A DNA stretch of 64,000 bases from Rhodococcus rhodnii NBRC 100604 (GTDB lineage: Bacteria > Actinomycetota > Actinomycetes > Mycobacteriales > Mycobacteriaceae), in NCBI RefSeq assembly GCF_001894925.1, contig NZ_BCXD01000014.1, positions 1-64,000 on the forward strand. The letters run 5' to 3'. The notes under the pieces are model-generated. The model was not told the origin of the DNA. It searched no databases and was given only the letters and a program-made list of their open reading frames with translations. The translations under genes and the position numbers were made by a program. Below, piece after piece: positions 1 to 10,600 of the stretch (positions are counted from its first letter, which is position 1; the number at the start of each line of letters is the position of its first letter).

Positions 1-388
1 CCAACTGGCCCTCGATCGACGCCAACGACGACAACTTGAACAGATTCCGCACACCCGTCGCGTTCTCCGCGACCATCGTCATGTGCGTGTACGCACCACT
101 ACCCGACACATCGTCCGACTTCTGCCCCGGATCACCCCACTTGACCCGCTTCGACGAGAACCGCGACTCCGGCGCCACATACGCCTCGATCCCGATGATC
201 GGCTTGATCCCGTGCTTCGTCGCGACGTTGTAGAACTCGCTCGCCCCGTACATGTTGCCGTGATCGGTCATCCCGACCGCCGACATCCCCAACCGCTCCG
301 CCTCCGCGAACAACGGCCCCACCTTCGCCGCACCATCGAGCATCGAATACTCGGTGTGATTGTGAAGATGCACGAACGAGTCAGCCAC
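1..388 (-). CDS. dnaE1: DNA polymerase III alpha subunit (5' end only)
   Basis: This is the first ~129 residues of the replicative polymerase; the rest lies off the left edge. The GTG start is followed by [19 protein letters not shown], the opening of the PHP domain that begins bacterial DnaE proteins, then '[15 protein letters not shown]' and '[12 protein letters not shown]', both typical PHP-domain blocks. The His-rich motif HLHNHTEYS supplies metal ligands in this family. In mycobacteria dnaE1 lies in the same neighbourhood as lspA, dinX and ileS, which supports dnaE1 rather than the mutasome paralogue dnaE2. The 76 bases between its start and the upstream permease gene contain two copies of a 14-base direct repeat (418-445) and no clear promoter. 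Confidence 0.93.
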   Translation of the reverse strand, partial: MADSFVHLHNHTEYSMLDGAAKVGPLFAEAERLGMSAVGMTDHGNMYGASEFYNVATKHGIKPIIGIEAYVAPESRFSSKRVKWGDPGQKSDDVSGSGAYTHMTMVAENATGVRNLFKLSSLASIEGQL

Positions 389-464
389 GAACGCCTCTTT
401 CGTCTCGTCGTCGGCCGGTGTCGTCGCGTCGGTGTCGTCGCGTCGGCCTGGGGGCGCACCGAGT

Positions 465-1387
465 CTAAGCCCTGCCTCCGACACCACCCGGGGTGCCGCG
501 CCGTCGCCGCAGGCGAACTGTCACGTCTGTGGTGAAAATCGCGAGCGCGACCCAGATCAGAGCGAATCCGGCCCACCGCGACGCGGGCATCTCCTCGTGC
601 GCGACGAGCACTCCCCACGCCATCTGGAGGGTCGGTGTGAGGTACTGGAACATCCCCATCGCCGCGAGCGGAACGCGCTTGGCCGCGAACCCGAACAGCA
701 GGGGCGGCGCCGCGGTGACAGGCCCCGCGGCGAGCAGCAGCAGAGTGTGCCCGAGCCCGTCCGCCACGAACGTGCTCGTCCCGGTGACCGCGAGGAAAAC
801 GAGATATCCGATCGCGAACGGCGCCGCGACGATGCCCTCGGCGGTGAGCGACGAGCGCGGGTCGAGCGGAACGACCTTCTTGACGAGCCCGTACGTCGCG
901 AACGAGCCGGCGAGCAGCAGCGCGACGACCGGCACGCGGCCGTAGTCGACAGTGATGACGACGACGGCCGCGAACGCGAGAACCAGGGCGACGGCGACGG
1001 GCCGGGTGAGTCGTTCACGGAAGATCACGACGCCGAAGATCACGCTCACGAGGGGGTTGACGAAATACCCGAGCGCGGCCTCGACGACACGTCCCGACGT
1101 CGCGGCGTAGATGTAGACGCCCCAGTTCAGCGAGATCGCCGCCGACGCCGCGGCGACGATCGCCCACGTCCGCAGCGGCAGCCCGCGCAGCAGCCCGAGC
1201 CGGCGGGTGGGCGCACCCACGACGAGCATCAGCACGAGCGTCCACACGACGCGATGCGCGAGAATCTCGACCGGGCCCGCGCCCGTGAGCAACCCGAAGT
1301 AGGCGGGGAACGCACCCCAGATCGGTAGGCGCCGACGGCTGCGGCGGCCCCGATCCCGACGCCTGTCGCGGCGTCGGGGTGTGTCAC
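465..1387 (-). pseudogene. rarD: RarD-like EamA/DMT-family permease, apparent frameshift near its N-terminus
   Basis: An inner-membrane drug/metabolite-type transporter of the RarD subfamily, with about ten hydrophobic segments. Most of it is read in one frame, from 'IWGAFPAYFGLL' and 'GPVEILAHRVVW' (RarD hallmarks) to the stop at 465. The expected N-terminus, VTHPDAATGVGIGAAAAVGAY, is in another frame: it starts at GTG 1387, which overlaps the upstream stop (1384-1387) as GTGA. The two frames meet at 1320-1327, where the codons read TAC, then two bases, then ATC TGG. Restoring one base gives GAYxIWGAF, the family consensus. So either the gene lost one base or the sequence has an error here. 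Substrate unknown. Confidence 0.8.
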
Positions 1388-2040
1388 GGACCGACCGCCG
1401 GGATCGGCCCGTCGTCGGGTCCGGGAGCGATCGTGCGGGTCTGCTCGGGTTCGAGCGGCCGCACCGCGAACCTGCCGGCGACGGCGTCGGCGGGCGCCAC
1501 CTCCACGGCCCGCACGACGGGCTCGGCGGCGAGCGCGCGCAACGCGTCCGCCTCACCGCGCACCACCGCGGTGAGCACGCACCGGCAGTTCTCGCCGAGT
1601 TCGGCGGACGTGTACGCGAGGGCGGCCGACGCCCGATCCGACGACGCGACCATTCCCTGCGCCCGGCCCTGGGCCAGAGCGGGGGCGCGGAGCAGCGCGT
1701 CCTCCCCCGCCGCGACCGACAGCGTCACGACGGGCATCTGGACTCGATCGAGTTGCGCGCGGAAGAGCACCTGCGCGACCCGGACGTCGGCGGCCTCGGT
1801 CACCGCGGCGAGCGTCGGCACGTCGATCTGCTCGGTGAACGACACCAGCGCCCACCGCGTGCCGTCGGCGGCGTCGAGGCCGTCCCGCGCCGTACTCAGA
1901 TAGTCGTCGACCTGTGCGCGCCCGTCGGGCCCGAGCGAGTCCGACATCGCGACGTGGGTCCGTGTCGACGGGGTCGCGATGCCGACACCGACGACGAGCG
2001 CCAGCAACGCCACGACCCCGATCACGACCCGGCGAGACAC
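1384..2040 (-). CDS. conserved N-terminally anchored protein of unknown function
   Basis: 218 residues. A single N-terminal hydrophobic segment (about residues 4-22, 'VVIGVVALLALVVGVGIA') suggests a membrane anchor or uncleaved signal, followed by a soluble, alanine-rich extracytoplasmic domain. Two cysteines sit close together ('ENCRCVL') about two thirds along. I do not recognise the domain. The GTG start at 2040 lies one base from the stop of the pseudouridine synthase upstream, and its own stop overlaps the permease start, so it belongs to the lspA-rluD-type operon. Nothing in the sequence indicates a catalytic role. Confidence 0.7.
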   Translation of the reverse strand: MSRRVVIGVVALLALVVGVGIATPSTRTHVAMSDSLGPDGRAQVDDYLSTARDGLDAADGTRWALVSFTEQIDVPTLAAVTEAADVRVAQVLFRAQLDRVQMPVVTLSVAAGEDALLRAPALAQGRAQGMVASSDRASAALAYTSAELGENCRCVLTAVVRGEADALRALAAEPVVRAVEVAPADAVAGRFAVRPLEPEQTRTIAPGPDDGPIPAVGP

Positions 2041-2041
2041 C

Positions 2042-2968
2042 TCACACGTTCCGGAGGACGTCGAGCGCGTGCTCGAGATCGGCGGGATAGTCGCTCGTGA
2101 TCTCGATCCAGCGGCCGTCCGCGGGATGCGCGAAGCCGAGGGAGCGGGCGTGCAACCACTGGCGCTGCAGGCCGAGCCGCTCGGCGAGCCGCGGGTCGGC
2201 CCCGTACGTCAGATCGCCGCAGCACGGATGCCGCAACGCGGAGAAGTGGACGCGGATCTGATGCGTCCGGCCCGTCTCGAGGTGGATGTCGAGCAGGCTC
2301 GCCGCCTGGAACGCCTCGACGGTGTCGTAGTGCGTGACGCTGGGCTTGCCGTCCGCGGTGACCGTGAACTTCCAGTCGCTGCTGCGGTGCCGTCCGATCG
2401 GCGCGTCGATCGTGCCGCTGCTCGGATCGGGATGCCCCTGCACGAGGGCGTGGTACCGCTTGTCGATCGTGCGCTCCTTGAAGGCACGCTTGAGGACGGT
2501 GTACGCACGCTCGGACGTCGCGACGACCATGACGCCGGACGTCCCGACGTCGAGGCGGTGGACGATGCCCTGCCGTTCGTGCGCTCCGGACGTGCTGATC
2601 CGGAAGCCGGCCGCGGCGAGACCGCCCACGACGGTCGGCCCGGTCCAGCCGACGCTCGCGTGCGCAGCGACACCGACGGGCTTGTCGACGGCGACGATGT
2701 CGTCGTCCGCGTAGAGGATCTCCATCCCCTCGACGGGTTCGGCTTCGACGGTGAGCGGCCGCGGGGGCTCGGGCAACTGCACCTCGAGCCACGACCCGCT
2801 GGGGAGCCGATCCGACTTGCCGGCCGGCCCGCCGTCGAGGGCGACCGCTCCTTCGTCGCAGAGCGCGGCGACCGCGGTGCGCGAGAGCCCGAGCAGGCGC
2901 GACAGGCCGGCGTCGACCCGCATGCCGTCGAGTCCGTCGGGGACGGGCATCGACCGCGTCTCCCTCAT
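2042..2968 (-). CDS. rluD: RluA/RluD-family 23S rRNA pseudouridine synthase
   Basis: 308 residues, usual length for the family. It should isomerise specific uridines of structured RNA, probably 23S rRNA, to pseudouridine in the cytoplasm. An N-terminal S4-like RNA-binding region ('[21 protein letters not shown]') is followed by the catalytic domain containing '[17 protein letters not shown]', where the Asp of HRLD is the catalytic residue, and by '[12 protein letters not shown]', another family signature. The ATG start overlaps the lspA stop by four bases (ATGA, 2965-2968), so translation is probably coupled. The order lspA then this gene is the same as Rv1539-Rv1540 in M. tuberculosis. Exact rRNA target cannot be told from sequence. 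Confidence 0.92.
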   Translation of the reverse strand: MRETRSMPVPDGLDGMRVDAGLSRLLGLSRTAVAALCDEGAVALDGGPAGKSDRLPSGSWLEVQLPEPPRPLTVEAEPVEGMEILYADDDIVAVDKPVGVAAHASVGWTGPTVVGGLAAAGFRISTSGAHERQGIVHRLDVGTSGVMVVATSERAYTVLKRAFKERTIDKRYHALVQGHPDPSSGTIDAPIGRHRSSDWKFTVTADGKPSVTHYDTVEAFQAASLLDIHLETGRTHQIRVHFSALRHPCCGDLTYGADPRLAERLGLQRQWLHARSLGFAHPADGRWIEITSDYPADLEHALDVLRNV

Positions 2969-3630
2969 TCCGCGGTCTCCGCGCCGGGCTGCTTCGCCTC
3001 GGACTTCTGCGTCGTCTCGGACTTCTGCGCGTCACCCGACTTGCCGTCGCGCTCGTACCGGGTGCCGTTCGGCTCGATGCCGAAGAGCGTGAGCACGACG
3101 AGCAGGATCGCGCCGCACACGATCGACGAGTCGGCGACGTTGAAGACGGGCCACCAGCCCACCGACACGAAGTCGACGACGTGGCCCTGCATGAACCCGG
3201 GGGCACGGAAGAGCCGGTCGACGAGGTTGCCGAGGGCGCTGCCGAGGACGAGTCCGAGGCCGAGCGCCCACCACCCCGACCGCAGCCGCCGTCCCATGCG
3301 GATCACGCCGATCACGACGGCGACGGCGACGAGCGTCAGCAGCCACGTCATCCCGGTCGCCATCGAGAACGCAGCGCCGGGGTTGCGGACGAGCGTGAGC
3401 GTCACGGTGTCGCCGATGATCTCGACGGGATCGCGCGGATCGATGAACTCGACCGCGGCGATCTTGGTGACGAGGTCGGCGACGAGAATCGACAGGGCGA
3501 GCGCGACGAGCGTCGTCATACGCGGCCGACCCGCGGGTTCGGCGTCGTCGTGCGGCCGCGTCGCGGCCTCGCTGTCGGGCGTGTCGTGTCCGGTCGCGGA
3601 CGCGCGATCGTGGGGGACGTCGGGGCTCAC
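2965..3630 (-). CDS. lspA: lipoprotein signal peptidase (signal peptidase II)
   Basis: 221 residues. An inner-membrane aspartyl protease that removes the signal peptide of diacylglyceryl-modified prolipoproteins. Four transmembrane segments are visible, and the two catalytic aspartates lie in 'GNLVDRL' and 'VFNVADSS'. The substrate-binding asparagine region '[10 protein letters not shown]' is also present. A charged cytoplasmic N-terminus of about 38 residues and a basic, Lys/Gln-rich C-terminal tail are longer than in E. coli but common in actinobacteria. I chose GTG 3630 because the open frame further upstream encodes only Arg/Pro-rich sequence running under the divergent lipoprotein gene. 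Three probable substrates (3690, 4703 and 5577-6089) lie next door. Confidence 0.95.
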   Translation of the reverse strand: MSPDVPHDRASATGHDTPDSEAATRPHDDAEPAGRPRMTTLVALALSILVADLVTKIAAVEFIDPRDPVEIIGDTVTLTLVRNPGAAFSMATGMTWLLTLVAVAVVIGVIRMGRRLRSGWWALGLGLVLGSALGNLVDRLFRAPGFMQGHVVDFVSVGWWPVFNVADSSIVCGAILLVVLTLFGIEPNGTRYERDGKSGDAQKSETTQKSEAKQPGAETAE

Positions 3631-3689
3631 CCCTCCATCATCCACGATGCGCGAGCCGATGGCCGCCCCCCGGTCCGTAACCTGGACGG

Positions 3690-4706
3690 GTGTCTGCCGC
3701 GCCGCCCCTCCCCGCAGCCCGTGTCCGTCCCCGATCGGCTCCGTTTCGCGGTCGCGTGGCGTCGAGCGGCGAACGCGGCCGCCGGCTGCGCCGCGTCGGT
3801 GCGGCCGCCGTCGCGGCGGTGGCCTCGCTCTCGCTCGTCGCCGCGTGTTCGTCCGAGGACGAGCCCGCCACGGCACCCCCGGCGGGCGGAGCGACCGGTG
3901 AGGTGACGGTCCCGATCTCGGCGATGACGACGCGACTGCTCGATCCGGGCGCCGAACCGCACGCCACGATCGAGGTCGCCCCCGCCGACGGGACCTCGCA
4001 GCGGATACGTATGACGACCGAATCCGGTGTCCATCAGCAGATCGGAACCCAGCCGACGCAGGACTTCTCGTCCCCCGAACTCACGCTCGATCTCGATGCG
4101 CGGACGCACACCGAGCCCACCGGCGGCTACCGCGTCGAGATGACCATCGCGGACACCTCCAGCCCCGACGAGACACTCGGTCGCGCGCTCGAGGACGCTG
4201 CCGGTTCCGGCGCCGGCCTCACTGTCGCACCCGACGGCTCGGTCACCGCACTCCGACTCCGGCCGGCACCCGACTCGCAGGACATCGCGCGCTCGGCCAT
4301 CGAGCAGGCCTTCTACACGGCCGTGTATCGGATGATCGCGTTCCCGGCCGAGCCGATCGGCGTCGGCGCGCAGTGGACGATCCACCAGAACGTGCAGAGC
4401 GGAATCGCGCTCGACCAGACGACGACGGCGACACTGACCGCACTCGACGGCGACGTCGCGACAGTGGAGTTCAGCGTCGACCAGACCCCGCAGTCACCGA
4501 CGTGGACGCTGCCCGGCGACGGCGGCACCCTCGACGTCGACCGCTACGTCATGCAGGGAACCGGGACGGCGCGAGTCGACATCGGCTCACCGCTGCCCAC
4601 GCTCCTCGACGTGTCGGTGGGCGGCGAACAGTCGTACAGCGATCCGGCGGGGACGACGGCGCTGCACCAGACCACCACCAACAGTGTCGAGCTGAGCGAG
4701 CAGTGA
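3690..4706 (+). CDS. secreted lipoprotein, beta-rich, unknown function
   Basis: 338 residues. A basic N-terminus, a hydrophobic stretch and a lipobox 'LVAAC' (Cys about residue 53) mark a prolipoprotein exported and anchored on the outer face of the membrane. The mature part is rich in short polar beta-strands and Thr/Asp, resembling what I recall of the DUF6263 family, but I cannot confirm that. The GTG start at 3690 sits seven bases after a TAACCT hexamer (3678-3683), so the mRNA may be leaderless. It is divergent from lspA and overlaps the next lipoprotein gene by GTGA (4703-4706), so the two are probably co-expressed. Confidence 0.8.
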   Translation: MSAAPPLPAARVRPRSAPFRGRVASSGERGRRLRRVGAAAVAAVASLSLVAACSSEDEPATAPPAGGATGEVTVPISAMTTRLLDPGAEPHATIEVAPADGTSQRIRMTTESGVHQQIGTQPTQDFSSPELTLDLDARTHTEPTGGYRVEMTIADTSSPDETLGRALEDAAGSGAGLTVAPDGSVTALRLRPAPDSQDIARSAIEQAFYTAVYRMIAFPAEPIGVGAQWTIHQNVQSGIALDQTTTATLTALDGDVATVEFSVDQTPQSPTWTLPGDGGTLDVDRYVMQGTGTARVDIGSPLPTLLDVSVGGEQSYSDPAGTTALHQTTTNSVELSEQ

Positions 4707-5491
4707 GACCGGCTTCACGAGCAGTACTGCGGCGCACAGCACCGGGCCGCACAGTACTGGGGCGCACAGTACTGCGGCGCACCGCGTTCGGCGCCGTCGC
4801 CGCGGTGGCACTCATGGCCGCGGGCTGCGGCGACGACGACGGCACGGGAGCCGAACCGATCGGAGCGCCGGTCACCGCGAACCCCGAGGCACCCGGAACG
4901 CCGATCCTCGGCGACGACGCGCTCGCGGCGACGCTGCTCGACGTCGCAGATCTGCCGCCCGGGTTCGTCGCGCAGCCCGATCCGGTCGCGGACCTCGGCC
5001 TCGATCCCGAACCGGGACCCGACGACTCGCGCACCGATCCCGCACAGTGTGGTGACGTGCTCGCGCCGCTGGACCGGCAGAGCGATCCCGAGTCCGCAGC
5101 CGCACGCGCGTTCACGGGACCAGGCTTCACGAGCATCGATCAGGACAGCGCGTCGTACGGCGACTCCGCCGCCGCGGCCGACGCGTTCGCCGCGGTGCAG
5201 CGCACGCTCGCCGAATGCTCCGAGTACAGCGGTACGGACGCCGACGGCTACTCGATCGAGTACCGCGTCGGTGCGGGCGAGGACGTCGCCGTGCCGGGCG
5301 ATCCGGCGCCGCCGAGCGCGACGGTCCGGGTGGAGTCGACGAGCGAAGGAATCACCCTCTACTCGGACGCCGTACTCGTCGCCGTCGGGCCGACCCTCAC
5401 CCAGGTCGTCGTGACCGGCACCGAACCCGCCGACTCCGGTGAGGTCACGGATCTCGTCGATGCCGCGGTGGCGCGGCTCGACGCGCCCTGA
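4703..5491 (+). CDS. secreted lipoprotein, unknown function
   Basis: 262 residues. The lipobox 'LMAAGC' follows an N-terminal region built from four near-identical pentapeptides (VLRRT/APGRT/VLGRT/VLRRT). The mature domain begins with acidic sequence, then 'LLDVADLPPGFVA', a motif reminiscent of extracytoplasmic sensor domains found in actinobacterial lipoproteins and PknH-type proteins; that resemblance is only an impression. Two further cysteines ('AQCGDVL', 'AECSEYS') could form a disulfide outside the cell. The GTG start overlaps the stop of the preceding lipoprotein gene. A strong palindromic terminator follows 27 bases after the stop. Confidence 0.78.
   Translation: MRPASRAVLRRTAPGRTVLGRTVLRRTAFGAVAAVALMAAGCGDDDGTGAEPIGAPVTANPEAPGTPILGDDALAATLLDVADLPPGFVAQPDPVADLGLDPEPGPDDSRTDPAQCGDVLAPLDRQSDPESAAARAFTGPGFTSIDQDSASYGDSAAAADAFAAVQRTLAECSEYSGTDADGYSIEYRVGAGEDVAVPGDPAPPSATVRVESTSEGITLYSDAVLVAVGPTLTQVVVTGTEPADSGEVTDLVDAAVARLDAP
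4724..4783 (+). repeat. four imperfect 15-base tandem repeats inside a lipoprotein signal sequence
   Basis: Units at 4724-4738, 4739-4753, 4754-4768 and 4769-4783 follow the pattern GTACTGCGGCGCACA. The first, third and fourth units are almost identical; the second is diverged. Being a multiple of three, the array keeps the reading frame and adds Arg/Thr-rich pentapeptides ahead of the hydrophobic core of the signal peptide. Confidence 0.9.
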
Positions 5492-5518
5492 CCCGGTAGG
5501 CCCGAGCCCCTGACGCCC

Positions 5519-5552
5519 GTGGGCCCCGGAACCGTACGGTTCCGGGGCCCAC
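5519..5552. terminator. perfect 34-base palindrome, bidirectional terminator
   Basis: Two 17-base arms with no mismatch and essentially no loop (GTGGGCCCCGGAACCGT and its complement) lie between the converging lipoprotein gene (ends 5491) and the MTB12-like gene (ends 5577). No T-tract follows, as is usual in actinobacterial factor-independent terminators. The symmetry would let it serve both strands. Confidence 0.8.
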
Positions 5553-5576
5553 GAGAGGTCGTTCGCGTGCCGTGTG

Positions 5577-6089
5577 TCAGGCGGGGCACGCAGGCGACGT
5601 GAGGCCCGCGAGCGTCACAATCTGGCACGCGCTGGCCTGCGCGAGCTGCCACTCGCCGTCCGGCGTGGGCACGAACTGCGCCGCCGGGCCGCCCTGCTGC
5701 GGCTGGCCGTTGATCGTCAGCTGCAACTGGCCCGAGGCCGAGCCGTCACCGTTGTCGATGATCGGGTCGAGCACCTGGACCTGCACGCCGTTCTGCTGTG
5801 CGGCAGCGACGACCTGGTTGATCAGCTCCGGATCCTGCTCGGCGCCCTCGACCCAGCCGACCTTCTCCTCCAGCGGGACGGCGGGGTCCAGCGCCCGGTT
5901 GAGCAGGTCGTTGAAGTAGGCGGCGTCGGGCAGCTCGGCGATCACGGCGTCCTCGGTCGTCGTGGCGGCGGCCGTGGTCGTCGTGGTCTCGGTCGTACCC
6001 GAATCGTCGGAGCCGCAGGCCGTCATCGTCAACGCAGCGGCCACGGCGACGGTGGCAACAGACATGGTCCGGAACTTGCGAAGCTTCAA
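5577..6089 (-). CDS. MTB12-like secreted lipoprotein
   Basis: 170 residues. The start chosen is TTG 6089, which has AAGGA seven bases upstream; the alternative is ATG 6065. A short signal segment ends in the lipobox 'TMTACGS', followed by a Thr-rich linker. The folded C-terminal part, 'LLNRALDPAVPLEEKVGWVEG' through 'WQLAQASACQI', matches the layout of the low-molecular-weight antigen MTB12/CFP-2 of mycobacteria: an N-terminal 'LN..LDP.VP...K...VEG' block and a final 'W.L..ASA' block. Function unknown; the family is exported and immunogenic in mycobacteria. It is single-gene, bounded by a shared terminator downstream and the polymerase gene's end upstream. Confidence 0.82.
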   Translation of the reverse strand: MKLRKFRTMSVATVAVAAALTMTACGSDDSGTTETTTTTAAATTTEDAVIAELPDAAYFNDLLNRALDPAVPLEEKVGWVEGAEQDPELINQVVAAAQQNGVQVQVLDPIIDNGDGSASGQLQLTINGQPQQGGPAAQFVPTPDGEWQLAQASACQIVTLAGLTSPACPA

Positions 6090-6311
6090 CTCGATATCCT
6101 TCTTCGTCTCGGGGATCGGCGGTCTCGCACGATCGTGGCATGACCGCCACACGCGTCCACGACGAGGGCGACGGGCCGGTTCAGCGTATCGGACCCCCAC
6201 CACCGGTCGGGGACACACGTGGCTTCCGTCGGCGCACGCTACCGGCCGCACCTGTGGACTCTCTGAGAGACCGGCGGGCAGGCCGACGCGCCGCACGGCG
6301 CCGGCGGCGCG

Positions 6312-7676
6312 TCAGGCGAGACTGTCGAGCGCATCGGCGAGAATGAGATCGGGATCGTCGGCGGAGAATGTGCGCGCGACGCCGGGACCGGTCGTGCGGG
6401 TCTCGAATCGGACGGTGAGCACGCCGTGTCCCGCTCCCTGCACCCAGCCGTGCCCGTGCTCGGGGTGGCGCACGTCGAGCCCCGGATACCAGCGGTCGGT
6501 GGGACGGCGCGCGGACGCCGGAACCTCGCCGATCGTCTCGGGCCCCGCCGGCGTGTCGGGGTCTCCGCCGGTGGTGAGCGCGACCGATCCCCCGTCCCGA
6601 CAGAGCGAGTCGAGATCCGGGAAGAGCGATCCCTGGCTCGCCGTCGACAGGCCCGAGTACCCCACTCCGACGAGCCGAATCGGCCCGATCTCCGCGGGAT
6701 CGAGGATGCTGCGCCGTGCCGCCGCGGCGAGGACCTCGGGGTCGGCGCTCGCGTACGCCAGCGTCGTCGATCGTGTCAGCACCGACATGTCGGACTTCTT
6801 GAGCTTCACGACGACGGTCCGCGCGGCCCGGCCGTCGGCACGCAGCCGCCCGAACGCCTGGGCGGCACTCGCGTCGACCGCCGCCCGCAGTTGCGCGAGC
6901 GTCACGATGTCGCTCGCGAAGGTCGTTTCGGCGCTGATCTGTTTGGCCTCCGCGCGCTCCGCCACAGTGCGATCGTCGAGGCCCCGCGCGATGCGGTGCA
7001 GTGCGGGGCCGATCGTCGCGCCGAGCAGGGACGCGACCTCGACCTCCGGTGTCCGGGCGAACTCCCCGATCGTGTCGATCCCGACGCGCGCGAGCTTCTG
7101 CTCCGCGACCGGGCCGACGCCCCACAGCTTCCGGACGGGAAGCGGGTCGAGCACGGCGTGCTGGTCGTCGCGCCCGATCACCAGCACACCGTTCGGTTTC
7201 GCGAGGCCCGACGCGATCTTCGCGGCCTGCTTGCCGGGCCCGCCGCCGAGCGACGCGACGAGTCCGGTCTCCTCGAGGACGCGGGCGCGCATCCGTTCGC
7301 ACCACTGCCGCACCTCGTCGGCAGAGGCACCCGCGAGGTCCGCCGGTTCGGCGAACGCCTCGTCGACCGACAGCTGCTCGACGACGGGAACGAACGACCG
7401 GACCACCTCGAAGACCCTGCCGCTCAGCGCCGAGTACAACGCGCCGCGAGGCGGCAGCACGACACCGGCCGGCCCGACGAGCCTGCGGGCACGGTGCATC
7501 GGCATCGCCGACCTGGCGCCGAACACGCGCGCCTCGTAGCTCGCACCCGCGACGACGCCACGGCCGCCCAGCCCTCCCACGAGGACGGGGCGACCGCGCA
7601 GCGTCGGTCTGCTGAGCTGCTCGGCGGACGCGAAGAACGCATCCATGTCGAGATGCAGCACCCAGCGGGCGGTCAC
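6312..7676 (-). CDS. dinB: Y-family DNA polymerase (DNA polymerase IV, DinX position)
   Basis: 454 residues. A translesion polymerase that should insert nucleotides opposite damaged bases. '[12 protein letters not shown]' holds the first catalytic Asp and '[11 protein letters not shown]' holds the second acidic pair; '[22 protein letters not shown]' is the thumb helix-hairpin-helix. The little-finger domain follows, with a C-terminal extension of about 100 residues. The GTG at 7676 is eight bases from the ileS stop, matching Rv1536 (ileS)-Rv1537 (dinX), so orthology with DinX is likely. ansA, which lies between dinX and lspA in M. tuberculosis, is absent; lipoprotein genes are in its place. 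Confidence 0.92.
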   Translation of the reverse strand: MTARWVLHLDMDAFFASAEQLSRPTLRGRPVLVGGLGGRGVVAGASYEARVFGARSAMPMHRARRLVGPAGVVLPPRGALYSALSGRVFEVVRSFVPVVEQLSVDEAFAEPADLAGASADEVRQWCERMRARVLEETGLVASLGGGPGKQAAKIASGLAKPNGVLVIGRDDQHAVLDPLPVRKLWGVGPVAEQKLARVGIDTIGEFARTPEVEVASLLGATIGPALHRIARGLDDRTVAERAEAKQISAETTFASDIVTLAQLRAAVDASAAQAFGRLRADGRAARTVVVKLKKSDMSVLTRSTTLAYASADPEVLAAAARRSILDPAEIGPIRLVGVGYSGLSTASQGSLFPDLDSLCRDGGSVALTTGGDPDTPAGPETIGEVPASARRPTDRWYPGLDVRHPEHGHGWVQGAGHGVLTVRFETRTTGPGVARTFSADDPDLILADALDSLA

Positions 7677-7683
7677 CGCACGC

Positions 7684-10600
7684 TCAGTCCCGCGCCACCC
7701 GCGCGAGCGACGCGCGCACCCCGTCGCCGAGGTCCACGCCGTCGTCGCCGACGGTGCTGAACTCGAGCGACGTCGCGAGGACCTCGCCCGCGACGAGGTC
7801 GCGATGACGCTCGGCCCAGTCCCGCCGCGCGCCCGGGACATCGAGCACGACGGCGATGCGGTCGGACACGTCGAGCCCGGCGGCACGGCGGGCCTCCTGC
7901 AGCTCGCGGATCCGGTCCTTCGCCCAGCCCTCGGCCTCGAGCTCCTCGGTCACGTGCGAATCGAGCACGACGACACCGGTTCCCGCGGGCAGCGCCGCCG
8001 TCGACTCGGGTTCGACCGCCACGAGCTTGCGCGTGAACTCGGCGGGCTCGAGCGCGATCCCGGCGGCGACGACCGTGCCGTCCGCCTCCTCGTGCCAGTC
8101 CCCCGCCTTGACGGCCTTGATGACGGTCTGCACGTCCTTGCCGAGCCGCGGGCCCGCAGCACGAGCGTTGACCGCGATCTCGAACCGGCCGTGCGCACCG
8201 ACGTCGTCGGTGAGATCGACCTTCTTGACGTTGACCTCGTCGGCGATGAGGCCCGCGAACGGCGCGAGCCGCTCGGCGTCCTGCGCCGCGACGGTCACCT
8301 CGGACAGCGGCAGCCGCACCCGAAGCTGCTGCGCCTTGCGCAGGCTCAGCACCGTCGAACACACCGTGCGGACCTCGTCCATCGTGTCGACGAGGTCGGT
8401 GTCGGAGGTGAGTTCGTCCGCGGTCGGCCAGTCGGCGAGATGCACCGAACGGCCGCCCGTGAGGCCACGCCACACGACCTCGCTCATCATCGGCAGCAAC
8501 GGCGCCGCGAGCCGCGTCGTCACCTCGAGGACGGTGTGCAACGTGTCGATCGCGTCCTCGTCCTCGTCCCAGAACCGCGTCCGCGACCGCCGCACGTACC
8601 AGTTGGTGAGCGCGTCCGCGAACTGCCGCAACTCGTCGCACGCACCCGCGATGTCGATCGCCTCGAGCGCGCGAGTCATCTCGTCCCGCGTCGCCGCGAG
8701 CTTCGCGAGGATGTACCGATCGAGGACGTTCGGCGAATCCGTCCGCCACACACCCGGTTTCGGTGCGTACAGCTGCAGGAAGCTCCACGCGTTCCACAAC
8801 GGCAGCAGCGCCTGCCGCACGCCGTCGCGGATCCCCTGCTCGGTGACGACGAGATTGCCGCCACGCAGGATCGGCGAGGACATCAGGAACCAGCGCATCG
8901 CGTCCGAGCCGTCACGATCGAAGACCTCGTTGACGTTCGGGTAGTTGCCCTTGGACTTGCTCATCTTCAGGCCGTCGTCGCCGAGCACGATGCCGTGCGC
9001 GGCGACCGACTGGAACGCCGGCCGGTCGAACAGCGCCGTCGCGAGCACGTGCAGATTGTAGAACCAGCCGCGGGTCTGCCCGTTGTACTCGACGATGAAG
9101 TCGCCCGGGTAGTGCGTCTCGAACCAGTCCTGGTTCTCGAACGGGTAGTGCACCTGCGCGAAGGGCATCGATCCCGACTCGAACCAGCAGTCGAGCACCT
9201 CCGGCACCCGGCGCATCGTCGACCTGCCGGTCGGATCGTCCGGATTGGGCCTGGTCAGCTCGTCGATCGCCGGCCGGTGCAGGTCGTCCGGACGCACCCC
9301 GAAGTCCCGTTCGAGTTCGTCGAGCGAGCCGTACACGTCCGTACGCGGGTACGCCGGATCGTCCGAGACCCACACGGGGATCGGGCTGCCCCAGTAGCGG
9401 TTCCGGCTGATGTTCCAGTCGCGAGCGCCCTCGAGCCACTTGCCGAACTGCCCGTCGCGGATGTGATCGGGCACCCACCGGATCTGCTGGTTGAGCTCGA
9501 CCATCCGGTCACGGAACTCGGTGACGGCGACGAACCACGACGGCACCGCCATGTAGATCAGCGGCTGTCCGCTGCGCCAGCTGTGCGGGTACGAATGCTC
9601 GATCGTCTCGTGCCGCAGCAGCCGGCCGTTCGCCTTGAGGTCCTTGATGATCACCGGGTTCGCGTCGAACACCTGGAGGCCCTCGTACTGCGGCACCATC
9701 GAGGTGAACTTCCCGCCCGCGTCGAGCGGCTGGACGAGCTCGATGCCGTTCGCCGTCGCGACGTCCATGTCCTCCTCGCCGAACGCCGGCGCGAGATGCA
9801 CGACGCCCGTACCGGAGTCGGTCGTGACGTAGTCCGCGGCAAGGATCCGGTGCGCGTTCTCGCGACCCACGAAGAAGTCGAACGGCGGGTCGTACGCCAG
9901 TCCGACGAGGTCGGCGCCGGTGTGCTCGGAGAGGATCGCGGGCTCGGCGCCGAGCTCCCGCGCGTAGTGCGCGAGCCGTTCCTTCGCGAGGATGTACCGC
10001 GCGCCGTCGACCTCGACCTGCACGTACGTCAGCTCGGGGTGTACGGCCATCGCGAGGTTCGACGGCAGCGTCCACGGCGTCGTCGTCCAGACGAGCGCGG
10101 CGGCGCCGTCGAGTTCCGATCCCGGTGCCCGCAGCGGCATCGTGACCGTGACGGCGGGGTCCTGCCGCATCTTGTACGCGTCGTCGAGCTTCGACTCCTG
10201 ATTCGACAACGGCGTCTGCTCGTACCACGAGTACGGGAGCACCCGGAAGCCCTGGTAGATCAGGCCCTTGTCCCACAGTCGTTTGAACGCCCACATCACC
10301 GACTCCATGAAGTCGAGATCGAGCGTCTTGTAGTCGTTGTCGAAGTCGACCCACCGAGCCTGGCGCGTGACGTAGTCACGCCACTGGTCGGTGTAACGCA
10401 GGACCGACTGCCGGCAGTAGTCGTTGAACCGGGCGATGCCCATGTCCGAGATGTCGCCGGTCTTGATGCCGAGTTGCTTCTCCGCTTCGAGCTCGGCGGG
10501 CAGACCGTGCGTATCCCAGCCGAACCGGCGATCGACCTTCTTGCCGAGCATCGTCTGGAAGCGCGGGACGACGTCCTTGACGTAGCCCGTCAGCAGATGG

